From Phocoena phocoena (lineage: Eukaryota > Chordata > Mammalia > Artiodactyla > Phocoenidae), in NCBI RefSeq assembly GCF_963924675.1, contig NC_089220.1, forward strand, positions 170,982,761 to 171,046,760: 64,000 nt of DNA. The letters run 5' to 3'. Made by a program: the position numbers and the translations under genes. The notes under the pieces were generated by a model, which searched no databases, had not been told where the DNA came from, and saw only the letters and a list, made by a program, of their open reading frames with translations. Positions 47,866 through 59,518 of the stretch are shown here, piece after piece. Every line of letters starts with the position of its first letter. Within the stretch, counting starts at the first letter, position 1.

Positions 47866-48283
47866 GAAATGATAATAGTGACAAACTCCTTAATATTTCA
47901 AATTTCCTTTGTCTTCCTTGCAGTCACATCCACAGAAGTCATGACTTTTAAGGTAAATTTAGAGATTAGATTCTCTCTTTAGCTGACCCTAAACATTGGT
48001 CATTGAGGGATTAGAAACACCAGCACCCTGGAGTAGGCATCTGGAAAATTCTGAAACTGAAAATCACCATGAGTTTTATTTAGGTGGCTATCCCAAATAA
48101 ACCACCATGTCTGACCCCAACTAAAAATGTTTATAATATGAGGTTAAAATAAGCGTTGAAGTACAGTGTGGTCAAACCAAGGGGACACCATCAAAACATG
48201 AGTGGCAATGACAAATAAAGGAGAAGGGTGGGGACCAGCATCTCTCCTGTCACTCAGGCCAAAAACCAATGAGTCACTTTTTT

Positions 48284-48494
48284 GTAGTCTTTTTTTTGTG
48301 TGCGGCACACGGGCCTCTGACTGTTGTGGCCTCTCCCGTTGCGGGGCACAGGATCCAGACGCACAGGCTCAGCGGCCATGGCTCAGGGGCCCAGCCGTTC
48401 CGCGGCATATGGGATCTTCGCGGACCGGGGCACGAACCCATGTCCCCTGCATCAGCAGGCGGACTCTCAACCACTGCACCACCAGGGAAGCTCT
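48284..48494 (-). mobile_element. CHR-type SINE (GC-rich, antisense)
   Basis: Reverse complement inserted beside the 5' edge of an L1. Target-site duplication caatgagtcacttttt at about 48267-48283 and 48495-48510. Confidence 0.94.
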
Positions 48495-48510
48495 CAATGA
48501 GTCACTTTTT

Positions 48511-49234
48511 GATGATGGCCATTGTGACTGGTGTGAGGTGATACTTCATTGTAGTTTTGATTTGCATTTCTCTAATAATTAGTGAATGTTGAGCATCTTT
48601 TCATGTGCTTTTTTAACCATCTGTATGTCTTCTTTGGAGAAATGTCTATTTAGATCTTCTGCCCATTTTTGGATTGGGTTGGTTGTTTGTTTGATATTGA
48701 CCTGCATGAACTGTTTTGAAATTTTGGAGATTAATCCTTTGTCAGTTGCTTCATTTGCAAATATTCTCTCCCATTCTGAGGGTAAAAGAACAAAATAATG
48801 CCATTTGCAGCAAGATGGATGGACCTAGAGGTTGTCATACTGAGTGAAGTATGTCAGACAGAGAAAGACAAATATATGCTATTGCTTACACGTGGAATCT
48901 AAAAAAGAAGGATACAAATGAACTTATCTACGAAACAGAAATAGTTACAGATGTAGAAACTAAACTTATGGTTATGGGGTGGGGGGAAGGAGGAGGGGAG
49001 GGACAAATTGGAAGATGGGGATTGACATATACACACTACTATATATAAAATACAATAGATAACAAGGACCTACTGTATAGCACAGGGAACTCTACTTAAT
49101 ACTCTGTAATTACCTATATAGGAAAAGAAGCTGAAAAAGAGTGGGTATATGTATGTGTATAACTGATTCACTTTGCTGTACACCTGAAATTAACACAACA
49201 TTGTAAAGCAACTATAACCCAACTGAAAAAAAAC
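48511..49234 (+). mobile_element. L1 with 5' inversion (twin priming)
   Basis: 48783-49234 is the sense L1 3' end. 48511-48782 is L1 ORF2-side sequence in the opposite orientation (gccattgtgactggtgtgag, ttctttggagaaatgtctat). Compared with the copy at 19845-21100, about 340 bp of L1 between the two parts is missing at the junction. The outer flanks aaaaaccaatgagt (48261) and aaaaacccagtgagt (49235) look like this element's own target-site duplication. Confidence 0.88.
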
Positions 49235-49249
49235 AAAAACCCAGTGAGT

Positions 49250-50724
49250 TGCAGGGAGGGGAAATGAGAGTTAGTGTTTAATGGGTAGAGTTTCAGTTTT
49301 GCAAGATGAAGAGTTCCGCGGATGGATGGTGATGCTGGGAGCACAACGTGAATGTACTTCATGTCCATCTTAACCACTTAAAAATGGTTAAGATGGTAAA
49401 TTTTATGTTATGTGTCTGTTGCCACAATTTAAAAACTTATGAAAAAAACCTTATGAGTCACCTTTGATTCCTACATTCATTCTTTAATAAGACGAGCTAA
49501 ACTGAAGAGAGACTGAGAGGATGGGATAGAGGTTCTGAAGTTAATGAATGTTGATGTAACACTTCTGACTCCCAGGCTGGTTGCTCGGAAGCAGAGATGT
49601 TTCTGAGTACCAGGGTTTTTGTCCACCAGGTGACGCTTCCAACACAGCTCCTGTCACCAGTTCCTCTCTACCAGCCCCAGGCATTCAAACCTCTGGCCCA
49701 GAGCTAGTAGACCTACTTCTCTTCCCTTGTACCAGCTCCGAGTGAGAGGAGTAGGAAATGGAGGGGAAAGACACTCTGAAATCGAAAATAAGAGACAAAC
49801 AATCCGGCATTAGTTTCCACAGAATCTTTTTTAGATTCCAACGACATGACTTGGAGAAATTTCCATGCCTTTCTGGATAACAGGAAGACTCATTATGACT
49901 TTATAAAGACTCTGGTGCCTCATTTGTTGGATATCATGCCCCCTGATGGTTTCACTGTGTAACAGAAGCAAAAATAGGCAGTGAGTGCTCTGGGAGCAGG
50001 GTTAAGGACTTTGGCTAGAAATAATTTCCCAAAATCTGTGTCAATAGGTGATGTATAACACAAGATTCTCATCCCGGCAAGTCCAAAGCTAAAAGTGTAA
50101 TCGAAATAAACCAGAGTAACAGCAGACCAGGAAACCAGTAAAAAAAACTTCCCATAGTTTATCTTTTGGAAGCTGCTTTCTAGAGAGGAGCTATGGGTTT
50201 CCATCTTGATACCTGTCGCTAACACTGGAAACTGCAGAGGCCTCAGGTGTTGCGAGTGGAGGAAACCTTTGCCTCTTCTTATGACCCACAGGGGAGCAGA
50301 ACATGAAGGGGGGTGGGTGGACTTCAGGTAGATCTAGAGGCTGATCCTATGAGAGACATACATTCGTGACAAGCCATGAGGCCAGAAATGCTGTGATTTG
50401 AAAATGGTTAATTACCTTCAAAGGGAGGTTGAACTGGAACAGTATTTTAAGTACCTTAAAAAGGTCTGTGTGTGTGTGTTTCAATTGTTTACTCTTTTTT
50501 TTGAAAATACAATAGGATTCTAGTACATTTATTTCATCAGCACAAGAAACTTGGGAATATTCCATATTCAAATACATTGAAATAGAGATGTTTAGAGCCA
50601 AAAGTTATGTAAATCCCATTTTTCCCTGAAAATGAAGGTCTATGTTCTTTTGACTGTAGCTTTCCTCAATTCCTGTCCCCCATGACTCCCAGAAGTATGA
50701 AATTGATAAATATCCATTAATTGT
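49250..50724. other. Upstream intergenic DNA
   Basis: About 1.5 kb with no recognised exon or repeat apart from a short (tg)n at 50467. Confidence 0.5.
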
Positions 50725-51400
50725 TTACTTTTGGCCCAGCAATTCCACTCAGGAATTTTTCTTGCGAAGACACACAGTCAAGACCAGTATTGCTATGACA
50801 GCTTTTACATTATTTTTACAGCTTGTACTAACAAAGAAAAAAATTGGCAGCAACTTAAATATTGAATTATTAAATCAATTATGATATTCTTATACAGTGG
50901 AATACTATGAAGCCATTAATAGGATGGCGGAAATCTATTCACTGATGTGAAAAGATACACGTAGCTTGGCAACATGTACCAATGCTTCAAACAAAGTATA
51001 TAGACTTTAACCCTTCCTCTCAGGAATTTATCTTCAAACGACAATAATAAAACAAGTCTAGCATGTTCAGCAGAGCAATGTTTACAGTACAATGTTTACT
51101 GTTAAAAAATACTGCTGTAACATGAAGCTCTATTAATTGAGATTGGTTAAAAATATTATAATTATATCATGGAATATCATGCAGGCATTAAAATTATGCT
51201 GTAATTTATCTTTGTTACAAAGCAAGCTCACTATAATACAAAGTGGAAAAAATTTACAAAATGGTAATCACTGTATAATTCCATCTTAGTAAAAGTAAAA
51301 ATATCTATAGGAAAAAGTGTCCATGTGTGTACACACACACATCTCTAAATGTATAATAGTTATCTCTGGATGGTGGTTTTTAGCTATTTTTTTGATGTTT
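50725..51400 (+). mobile_element. Ancient L1M fragments
   Basis: Words such as cagcaattccactcaggaat, cagtggaatactatgaagcc and atggaatatcatgcaggcat occur twice in succession, consistent with two old L1M ORF2/3' UTR copies. Strongly diverged. Confidence 0.6.
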
Positions 51401-51401
51401 A

Positions 51402-51724
51402 TTTTGTAATTTATTTTTATTTTATTTTATTTCTTTTTGGCTGCATTGGGTCTTTGTTGCTGTGCGCAGGCTTTCTCTAGTTGTGTTGAGCGGGGGCTAC
51501 TCTTCATTGTGGTGTGTGAGCTTCTCATTACAGTGGCTTCTCTTGTTGCAGAGCACAGGCTCTAGGTGCATGGGGTTCAGTAGTTGTGGCTCAGGGGCTC
51601 AGTAGTTGTGGCACATGGGCTTAGTCGCTCCGCGGCATGTGGGATCTTCCCAGACCAGGGCTTGAACCCGTGTCCCCTGTATTAGCAGGCAGATTCTCAA
51701 CCACTGTGCCACCAGGGAAGTCCC
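51402..51724 (-). mobile_element. CHR-type SINE (long form, antisense)
   Basis: Reverse complement from a (ttta)n tail to gtgccaccagggaagtccct. Confidence 0.93.
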
Positions 51725-52529
51725 TGGGAATAATGTTATATACCCAGGGAATAATGTTTATTTTTCTAATAAACATTAATGTATTATTTTTATAGTAAGA
51801 AAATACAACAATATTATTTCCATGATTTTTTTAAAAGCACATAAAGACTAAGAATTCATCCTAAAGTGTTTCTCAACCTTTTTCTCATCACCATCCCCTA
51901 AGGAGCCTTTTAAAGACATATTTTCCAAATTACTCCTGCCATGAAATTTTAATGCCACAGATATATCATATATCTGTTTATGTACTGTATGTACATCTGC
52001 TTTATACATAAAAAGGGTATGATTTTTTTTGATCCTCAAGAAGCAATCTACCTTGGGGCAATATTTTTCCTGTTAATAATTATGTTCTAAAAGGACACTA
52101 AGAGTGTGTGTGCAGTGTGATTACTTAGTCATCCTAAGTCATCCTAAACTTACTCAGCCTTCTAATTAATTTCTTCTTTTGCCTGATTTATTTTATTCTT
52201 TTACATCTACGTGTCATCCAGCACCTCAAAGTATTCTACTGTCCAAATTCTCTTCAGCCTCCAATTTTCCTGAGAGGCTGAGGGTTATAACATGAGTCTG
52301 GTAGACTCATACATTCTGTCCAATCTTGCTTCCTGTCCTTTTTAATAGCTGTTATGCCCTATAACAGACCCAATACAAGTTCTGCATTTTAACCTCCATC
52401 TGGTCTGCTTTTCAAGGAGAGCTGAAATCCATAGGGCAGGCAGTCAGGAAGAGCAGGCTGGAACCCTCAGGCATAAGCTGAAGTTCTCTCCACAGGCAAA
52501 CTTTCTTCTTTAAAGAAGCCTCAGCTCTG
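51725..52529. other. AT-rich intergenic DNA
   Basis: No gene recognised. Confidence 0.5.
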
Positions 52530-52725
52530 TCCTCATGCCCTTTTACTTGAGTAAATCAGGCCCACCCAAAATATCAAGGATAACCTCCCTTACTTAAAGT
52601 CAACTGATTATGGATCTTCATCACATCCATAAAATACCTTCACAGCAACACCTAGATTCATATTTGAATAACTCAGACTGTAGCCTAACAAAGTCAACAC
52701 ATAAAATTATCACCGTCTATCCTTT
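52530..52725 (+). mobile_element. Ancient LTR-like repeat, 3' part
   Basis: Aligns by eye, in the same orientation, with 59310-59478 (tcaggcccacccaaaatatc, ataaaataccttcacagcaa, gtcaacacataaaattatca). Family not named with certainty. Confidence 0.6.
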
Positions 52726-52888
52726 GTCTTCTGGACACCCATACGCATCCCATTAAACCTTAAAGACAATAACAAGGTCATACTTCCACCCAAATCTATA
52801 GAACTATCCTGTATTCAACCGAAAATGAAACTGAGTAGGACTCTGTGGTCATTCCCCCTCCCCCCATGTCCTCCACCTGCCTTTTGTC

Positions 52889-53486
52889 TGTAGAAAAACT
52901 TTAGCCAAAGAATAAGTTTAATCAGAGAAGTGAGAAAGTGCAGAAGCAAAGAAAAGGGGTCAAACAGGACAGAACAATAATAGTTCAGTCAGTAAACAAA
53001 GTCAATGACCTTCAGTTCCTCCTTAAGGGCCACAGATAATATTGTGAGCTGTATCCTGTGAGCTGTCTTATAGATACTGAAACCCTCACCAGGTGGAAGA
53101 AGTTAACTACACGATGACCAGATGGTAGCCATGACCTAAGCTGCCACAATTCTGAGAGCTGGTCTCAAAGAAATGGGAGCAAACCAACCCTGGAACTGAA
53201 GACTAACCGTACTTAAAACAATCAAGATGATGCTGATCAGACCGCCGCAGGACCAATGTCAAGATGACGGTCAGAGCTGATGGTGCCGTTTCTGCACGTA
53301 GCTCCCTCCCTCCGTGTATAACAGCTCTTGCCCACTGATGGTCAGTGGGGGAAAGTCAGCCTTTGGACACGAGTCCCCCCACCCCACGCCGCCAGGTTGC
53401 TGAAATAAAACAAACTTTCCTCCCCACCAACCTTGCCTCTTTATTGGCTTTAGCGCGGCAAGCAGCTGGACCCACTTTCGCTAACA
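52889..53486 (+). mobile_element. Endogenous retrovirus 5' LTR
   Basis: Begins TGTAGAAAAAC and ends CGCTAACA, giving the expected TG...CA ends over 598 bp. It has a TATA box at 53317-53321 and an AATAAA at 53404-53409, 83 bp apart, as in a U3-R layout. A primer-binding site follows five bases later. The family is not named. No matching 3' LTR was found in the window. Confidence 0.8.
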
Positions 53487-53491
53487 GTTTT

Positions 53492-53509
53492 TGGCTCCCA
53501 ACGCGGGGC
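53492..53509 (+). other. Primer-binding site, tRNA-Lys-like
   Basis: TGGCTCCCAACGCGGGGC matches the tRNA-Lys(1,2)-type primer-binding sequence known from betaretrovirus-like elements at 16 of 18 positions. It is preceded by the LTR and a 5-base spacer. Confidence 0.65.
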
Positions 53510-53868
53510 TGCTGCACTCTCGCGATATCTGGCTTCTGGGGTTCTGCCAGCAGAGCTGCCGCCATGACGACGCGCGGGGGTGGCTGTGAGGAGCGTGATT
53601 CCCGTGGCTCGCTGGCCCCGAGAGGGGGTGTTTGAGGGGACGTTCCTAGCAGCTGCCGAAACCGTTTGTTTCGGGGATCCTCCCTGTTTCTCCCCTGCTT
53701 GGCCCTGGCTGCCAACGTATGCTTTTCCTTGGTGGAATGGAAACATGCATCTGGACGAGCCGACGAGCTTCAAGACCAAGTAGGTCGACCCGTGTGCACC
53801 TGGGCTAACTTCTCTTCCGAGCACAAAGTGCTATTTGGGCATTTTGCTAATTGGTTTTGATGTGTGTC

Positions 53869-54500
53869 TGATCTCGGCTGGCCTCAGCCTGCAGCGGCTG
53901 GAAGCAGGGTTTTGGTTCCCGGCCAGAGATTGAAGTCAGGCCGTGGCAGTGAGAGCGTTGAATCCTAGCCGTGAGACCACCGGGGACCAGTGGCCAGTGA
54001 CAAGGCCCTGGCCCGTCAGCTGTGTAGAAGTGAATTTCCACGGAGAGACAGAAAGTAGTGAAACAAGTAGAATGTTTATTAGGAAAAAGAGTACGTGTGC
54101 ATGGGCACATGGGCGGGCTCAGAGAGAGAGTTGTGCCCGCATGGTAGTTTGAATCACTTATATGGGGCATTTCTTCCAGGTTTCTTTTGGACAGTCATCT
54201 TGCTTTGCCTGGTTCTGAGTCCGTAGTTGGTATATCTCAGGGTCCTCGCGTGTGTCTGCCCACATCTCTTAGCCAAGATGGATTCTAGTGAAGAGGCCTG
54301 TGGGTAGTTGACATCACTTACTGTGAGATGATGCCCCCTCTCTTTTGAACTCTGAGGACCCTTTCTGCACAGGTGAAGTTGGGAAGGGCTCCTTGACTTC
54401 GAGAATGAGGAATATGTGGTCTTTTGTCTCTCATCTGGGCAGGACTCAGCTCCTCTTGCCTCCCGCTCCTCAGTCTGGGGCCCATCTGTCTCCTGCCTCA
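53869..54500 (-). mobile_element. Solo LTR inserted in the ERV leader, antisense
   Basis: On the minus strand it begins TGAGGCAGGAG (54500) and ends GCCGAGATCA (53869), 632 bp with TG...CA ends. It is flanked by the 4-bp duplication tgtc at 53865-53868 and 54501-54504. A TATA box (catataag) lies at 54165-54158 and AATAAA at 54080-54075. Removing it rejoins the two halves of a 70-bp repeat unit, which fixes both borders. A 4-bp duplication fits a gamma-like (class I) element. No internal region is present. Confidence 0.82.
53916..53986 (-). pseudogene. tRNA-Glu-like sequence inside the solo LTR
   Basis: On the minus strand, 71 nt from tccccggtggtctcacgg to ctctggccgggaa align along the whole of tRNA-Glu and are followed by CCA. 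It agrees with tRNA-Glu rather than the CHR SINE head at diagnostic places (ggattc, gctctcac, the cggcc after the anticodon arm). The A box is disturbed and the B box diverged (acttcaatctc), so it is unlikely to be transcribed as a tRNA. Confidence 0.65.
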
Positions 54501-54840
54501 TGTCTACCATTGAGGACTGTTTGTGAGAATTGAGCGTCATTTGGGCATTTTTGCAATTGGTTCTGACATGTGTCTACCGTCGGGGACCGTTTGTGTTGGG
54601 GAAGTGTTTGTTTGGGACTCCATATTGGTCATCCTCTCCTCTGGTTTGTGACAGTTCTATCTTCTGGTGTGTGAATGTGTATTCCATTTGTGTGATTGGT
54701 ATTCTTGTTGCCTTTTGTACAGTGAGAAATTCAGGTTCAATTCATTATAAAGATTTTAACTGTGAAACTATGACTTTAAAAAAATGATCTTTTTAAACAC
54801 TGTGTGGCCACCAATAGTATTCTTCAAACTCCAAAAAGAT

Positions 54841-55533
54841 TGGTTAAGATGAAACTCCTTTGAATTCCAAAACTGTTTTTTTTTTTTTTTTTGCATATGC
54901 AGTTAGAGAAAGCTAGCTTGATAGAATATTTTACTTTCTTCAGAATTCTGACCCTGTGATAATAAAAATATGCCTAGGAGAAATCTTGAAGTTAACTCTT
55001 ACCATGTCCTTGAAATACAAACACAGCCCACTTTGCCTGAGACTTCAGCCTTGGGTTAATTACTAAAACTTCAAGCCAAGGGGAAATAAAGAGAAAAGAG
55101 GGCTTGGGTTTATTAAACACACATCTTGTACCACATAAAAGAGAAATTGTGCTATGAAAAAAATATATGTTTTTAGAGGTTATGGAATATGTTTTTAAGT
55201 TTGCCAATCAGAAAATGCTGGTATAACAGTTCAATTACTTGTTTCTTGGTTTTGTTAAGGTTTTCAAGGATTAAAAACGTAACATGTAAAAATGATGAGG
55301 GAGGCATTTCAGCGTGTAAAGCAAGTTGTATATGTGTTGTTGGCAAGAGAAAATATAAAAAATGGAGATTTTTTGTTGAGGGAAAAAAAGAATAATTTTG
55401 TCCTAGGGCTGGTTGCTTATGTATGGGAAAAGTAAGGGACAAATTAATGTGGATTCAGAAAGTGATAAAAGGTTCATGAAAAAGGGACTTCAGGAAAAGA
55501 ATCTTGTACATTGTCAGAATTAAGATTAGATTG
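54841..55533. other. AT-rich DNA, possibly more ERV interior
   Basis: A T16 tract lies at about 54877-54893. The text beyond it has no recognised family; continuation of the ERV is possible but unsupported. Confidence 0.4.
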
Positions 55534-55640
55534 AGGGACTTCCCTGGTGGTCCAGTAGTTAAGACTTTGCCTTCCAATGCAATGGGTGCAGGTTCAGTCC
55601 CTGGTCAGGGAGCTAAGATCCCACATGCCTCATGGCCAGA
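55534..55640 (+). mobile_element. Short CHR-type SINE, tail missing
   Basis: Head gggacttccctggtggtcca through gatcccacatgcctcatggc; no poly-A tail is evident. Confidence 0.88.
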
Positions 55641-58559
55641 AACTAATGGTGTTAAAGAACTGGGTTGATAGCAACAGATTGATGAGACACAGCTATTAGA
55701 GAGGCCAGGTGGGAAGTTTGTAGCCATCAGGAGCCATGTGAGCATGAAGACCTTAGTAAGCGGTAAGGTCAAAGGAGAGCCAGGGTGGCCTAGCTCCATG
55801 CTTGTTCTACACTGGAAAACCAGTGGCCAGATCTGATGTGTGTGTCTTCCTCTGCAGACCGGGCTCTAAGAGTATTCCACCCCTGATACCAGAAGTAGGG
55901 GCTTGTTTCCACCAGTTCACTTCCAATATTAGAAACAAAGGCGTATGTAATTTTTGCCTTCTTCTCCTTCATTTTCATTCTTTTAATAATATTGATAATA
56001 ATAAAACAACAACAATGGCTTTATCTTGATTAGGAGATAAAATACAATAATTTTGAGAACTAAAACACTTTTGCAGCAGGTCAGCGATGCTCAGGAAAGT
56101 TGGGTTAAATTTCATTTTTTAACTCATAATCTATACATATGTTTTAAAAACAGACATTTGTTCTCCTTTCCACATCTCCCAGGGAGAAATGATCACAAAC
56201 AGAGCTTTGCGAAATTTCCTGTGCATCTGTGGGAAGAGGGAAAGAGAGAGGGAAGATGGGGGAGGGGACTGAATTATCACAAAGCAGCTTCTTTCGGCCT
56301 TGCCAGGGAAAGCCACAAGAATTTGCCAGAAGACAATCTTCCTGAGGGACTAACTCACTGCTCACTCTTCTCTCATGCCCTGCAGTCTCCTTGTTCATGG
56401 TACAAACATTGTGTTCATATGTTCTCTGATGCTTATAGTTGTGAGTTATTTCTGTGGATGGGGTTGAAGGACCCAATTAATCATACCGCTCTCTCCTCCG
56501 GGCTCTGAAATTAAGAACATGCACAAAAGAAGGATGGGGAATCAATGTGTGAACTTTTCTTCTCTGCTTGCACCTGTGGCCAAGTGGGCTTCTTAGAAGC
56601 AGTTCCTTCCTTAAATTGAACAAACTCACTGCATTCCATGACTGCAGGCTGCCCCCATGGGTGGGTCTACCTGAGTGTGTATTTTGATTGGAAGAGGCAG
56701 GATTGGAAAGTGATAAACGCGGCTTGTAGAGGAGCGCAGCCCAAGAGAGTCAAAGAAATGTGCCCTTTATGAGTAGCCATTTTTACTGAGTTCACCAGTC
56801 CTGAAGAAAATAAGGAATAATACCTCAGTCTCCCACTGCCTCACCAAACGTGGAGAAGAGCCAGTGAGAAGTGGAGAGCAAGCAACTTTCTCCCACTATT
56901 TCCCCAGGAAGGTGAGAGTCTTGGTAAAATTCCCTATTTTATGGGTCAGCAGGAACTTTGGAAAAGGAAGAAAATGATTCTTCTACGGCATACAAGTGTT
57001 TCCATATAAATTTAATCCATTTATTCATTCAACAGTTATTGACGTTTTACTGTGTGCAAGTGATCCAAACACAAATAAGACGAAACACAGTACATCTGTT
57101 CACCATTTTGTAATGTAATATCCCACCTCATCCAGCCATTAACTCTCAGTTCTCTGCAACCCCAAATGCTAAGCCTATTTGGTCTTTTAAAAGGTGAAGG
57201 AAATGCCTACCTGAAAGCATGCCCATTACTATGTTACCAAAAAAAGCATTTTACTAATTTGTGTAAGACACAAAGTGGCTGATTTCATAAATATGATACT
57301 GTGGGAATCTTCAGTTTCAGAAAGAATCTCTACAGAAGGAAAGGGAAGGAGACCTACTAACAAGGGAAACGTTAAAGTTGATGGGACAGTGGGAGAAAAA
57401 GAAGTAAAAACTAGTAAAAACTTATTACCAGGAGGAAGTAGTGGTAGTTCCCCCTACTGGGAAAAACATCAGGCTGGACTCTTGCTGGAAGTGACCTCTG
57501 TTGTCTCCAAATATATGCACAGTAAAATCATTGATGTGTATAGTGATTATCCTAACACCAAGAAAAGGCTAACTTATTTAGAGTATTTTTGTTTTCTAAG
57601 GGAGTATATAATGTTTTAAGACATTTTATAGGAAAACTATTTAAAAAATAGAAACAACTTTCAGTTTTATGGAATATATGCTCATCTAAAATTATTTCCT
57701 GACTGGGCTGAAAAATTAAATGTTATAGTACATGGATCACTTGCACATAGTAAAACTTCAGTAAGTGTTGAATGAATGAATAGATAAAATTTATATGGAA
57801 ATACTTGTATGCCATAGAAGAATCATTTTCTTTCTTTTCCAAAGTGGCACAACTCTGAAGTCATAAAGGAAAAGTTTAATCAATTTTGTTATAAATATTA
57901 ATATATCTGCATGACTAAAATTCCAGGTAGGGCTGGTTCCTACATCTTTACCAGCACTGAGGCCTGAACATTTCAACTATGTAAAAATGCTTAGAAAGGA
58001 ATAGAAATATAAAAATAAGATCACATGGCTACCTCTTGATAGTATGGGTAATTTTTCATTTGTTTATATTATATTTACACTCAGAAAAATTTCTGAAATT
58101 ATACCATTAATGGGGAAATAAAAATTTTACTTCCTGGATAGGTTTGATTGGCATATGCTTTAAACAAAAGTGTTTTCACAGCTAACCCTTTTCACAATCT
58201 TGAAGGTGATCTGGGAGCAAAAAAAAGTGGGGGGCGGGCATCGGACATGGCCCCATAGTTAGGCCCATTCTTTCTGTTAGCCTGTTTCTGTAACAATAAA
58301 AGAGTGAGCTGAACTGTGATGTTCATGAAATTTATTTAAACTGACACAGTGTTTGGAAGGTATACAAATATTCCACTAAAACTAATACTGATATAAAAGC
58401 AGAATAGGTAGCTTTTCTTTACGATTCTTGTTGTTTGAGGGAAGTTAATCTTGAAGTCAATTCTTGGGAACAATGTTTACTTGTTAGTAATCAAAGGAAT
58501 GCAAAGTAAAAAAACAATGTGATACCTTCATTTGCTTATCAACTTGTCATTAATTTAAA
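55641..58559. other. AT-rich intergenic DNA
   Basis: About 2.9 kb with no recognised gene. A MIR/L2-like tail lies at about 57725-57790 (agtgttgaatgaatgaatag). The 114-residue frame at 57275-57619 has no recognised family and no supporting context. Confidence 0.5.
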
Positions 58560-59055
58560 ATAAAGGTAATCCTTCTGCTTTTGGGACTTCTGTGAATGGG
58601 CCCTCTCATCCTCTGATCACAGGAATATAAACTGGGTCTACTTTCAAAGAATAGTTTGACATTACAATCACTTTTTATACATTAGAATCCTACCTCTATA
58701 AAAAAATTATATAGCAAGATCTTAAAAGACTGCCCACCAAAATGTTAGTAGTAACCATCTCTGAGTAGTGGGAGGAAATATACTTTAATATTCTTTTCAT
58801 TTTAAAAAATTATTTCCATAGCAAAATGCTGAAATCAACCCAGGTGCCCATCAACAGGAGAATGAATGAATAAACTGTAGAATAGCTACAGAACAGACTC
58901 TCATAAGGTAGCCAAAATGAACTACTACAGTGACATGTAACAATATGGCTAAATTTTAGTTAATTGTATTAAATGAAAAATTAAGTTGAAAAGGATTGTG
59001 TTTAGCATGGATACCTTTTTTACATTTAACAACCTTAAAAACATTAGGAAATATA
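58560..59055 (+). mobile_element. Ancient L1M fragment
   Basis: Diverged ORF2/3' UTR-side words in order (ctctgatcacaggaatataa, accatctctgagtagtggga, gcccatcaacaggagaatga). Limits approximate. Confidence 0.55.
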
Positions 59056-59061
59056 TATGTG

Positions 59062-59480
59062 TATCAGGGCTCTCCAGAGAACCAGGACCAGTAGGATGTT
59101 TGTATATACAGGAGGCGATTTCTTATAAGGAATTGGGTCCTGTGGTTATGAAGTCTGGTAAGTCCAAAATCTGCATGCTGGGCTGCAGGTTAGAGACCGA
59201 GGAGAGTCGATATTCCAGTCTGAGTCTGCAGGCAGTCTGCTGAAGAACTCCCCCTTGCTTGGGGAGGCCCGTCTTTTTTGTTCTATCCAGACCTTCTGCT
59301 GAATTGGACGAGGCCCACTCACATTGGGGAGGGCCATCTGCTTCACTGAAAGTCCATCAATGTAAATGTTAATCTCATCCCAAAACATCCTCAAAGAAAC
59401 ACCCAGAATAATGTTTGAACAAATAGCTAATCGCCCTGTGGCCCAGCCAAATTGATACATAAAGTTAACCATCACAATGT
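59062..59480 (+). mobile_element. Ancient LTR-like mammalian repeat
   Basis: Runs from tatcagggctctccagagaa through ctgctgaattggacgaggcc to aaagttaaccatcaca. This is a very common mammalian repeat; I cannot give its family name with certainty. Followed by a short (ca)n at 59504-59518. Confidence 0.7.
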
Positions 59481-59518
59481 GTGTGTAGATGTATATATAT
59501 AAAACACACACACACACG

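Larger units (their letters stand above)
53510..54840 (+). mobile_element. ERV leader region (no intact genes)
   Basis: Sequence following the primer-binding site, T/G-rich with repeated gtgtct and ggaccgtttgtg words. It contains a 70-bp tandem duplication (units at 53833 and 54539), the first unit interrupted by a solo LTR. No gag, pro, pol or env frame was recognised. The right limit is uncertain and could extend beyond 55000. Confidence 0.55.

Noticed and set aside
53916..53986. Functional tRNA-Glu gene
   Set aside because: Diverged A and B boxes, a one-base deletion in the 3' arm and location inside an LTR make it a tRNA-like relic.
57275..57619. 114-residue plus-strand frame as a gene
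   Set aside because: No recognised family, no CpG island or splice context, AT-rich surroundings.
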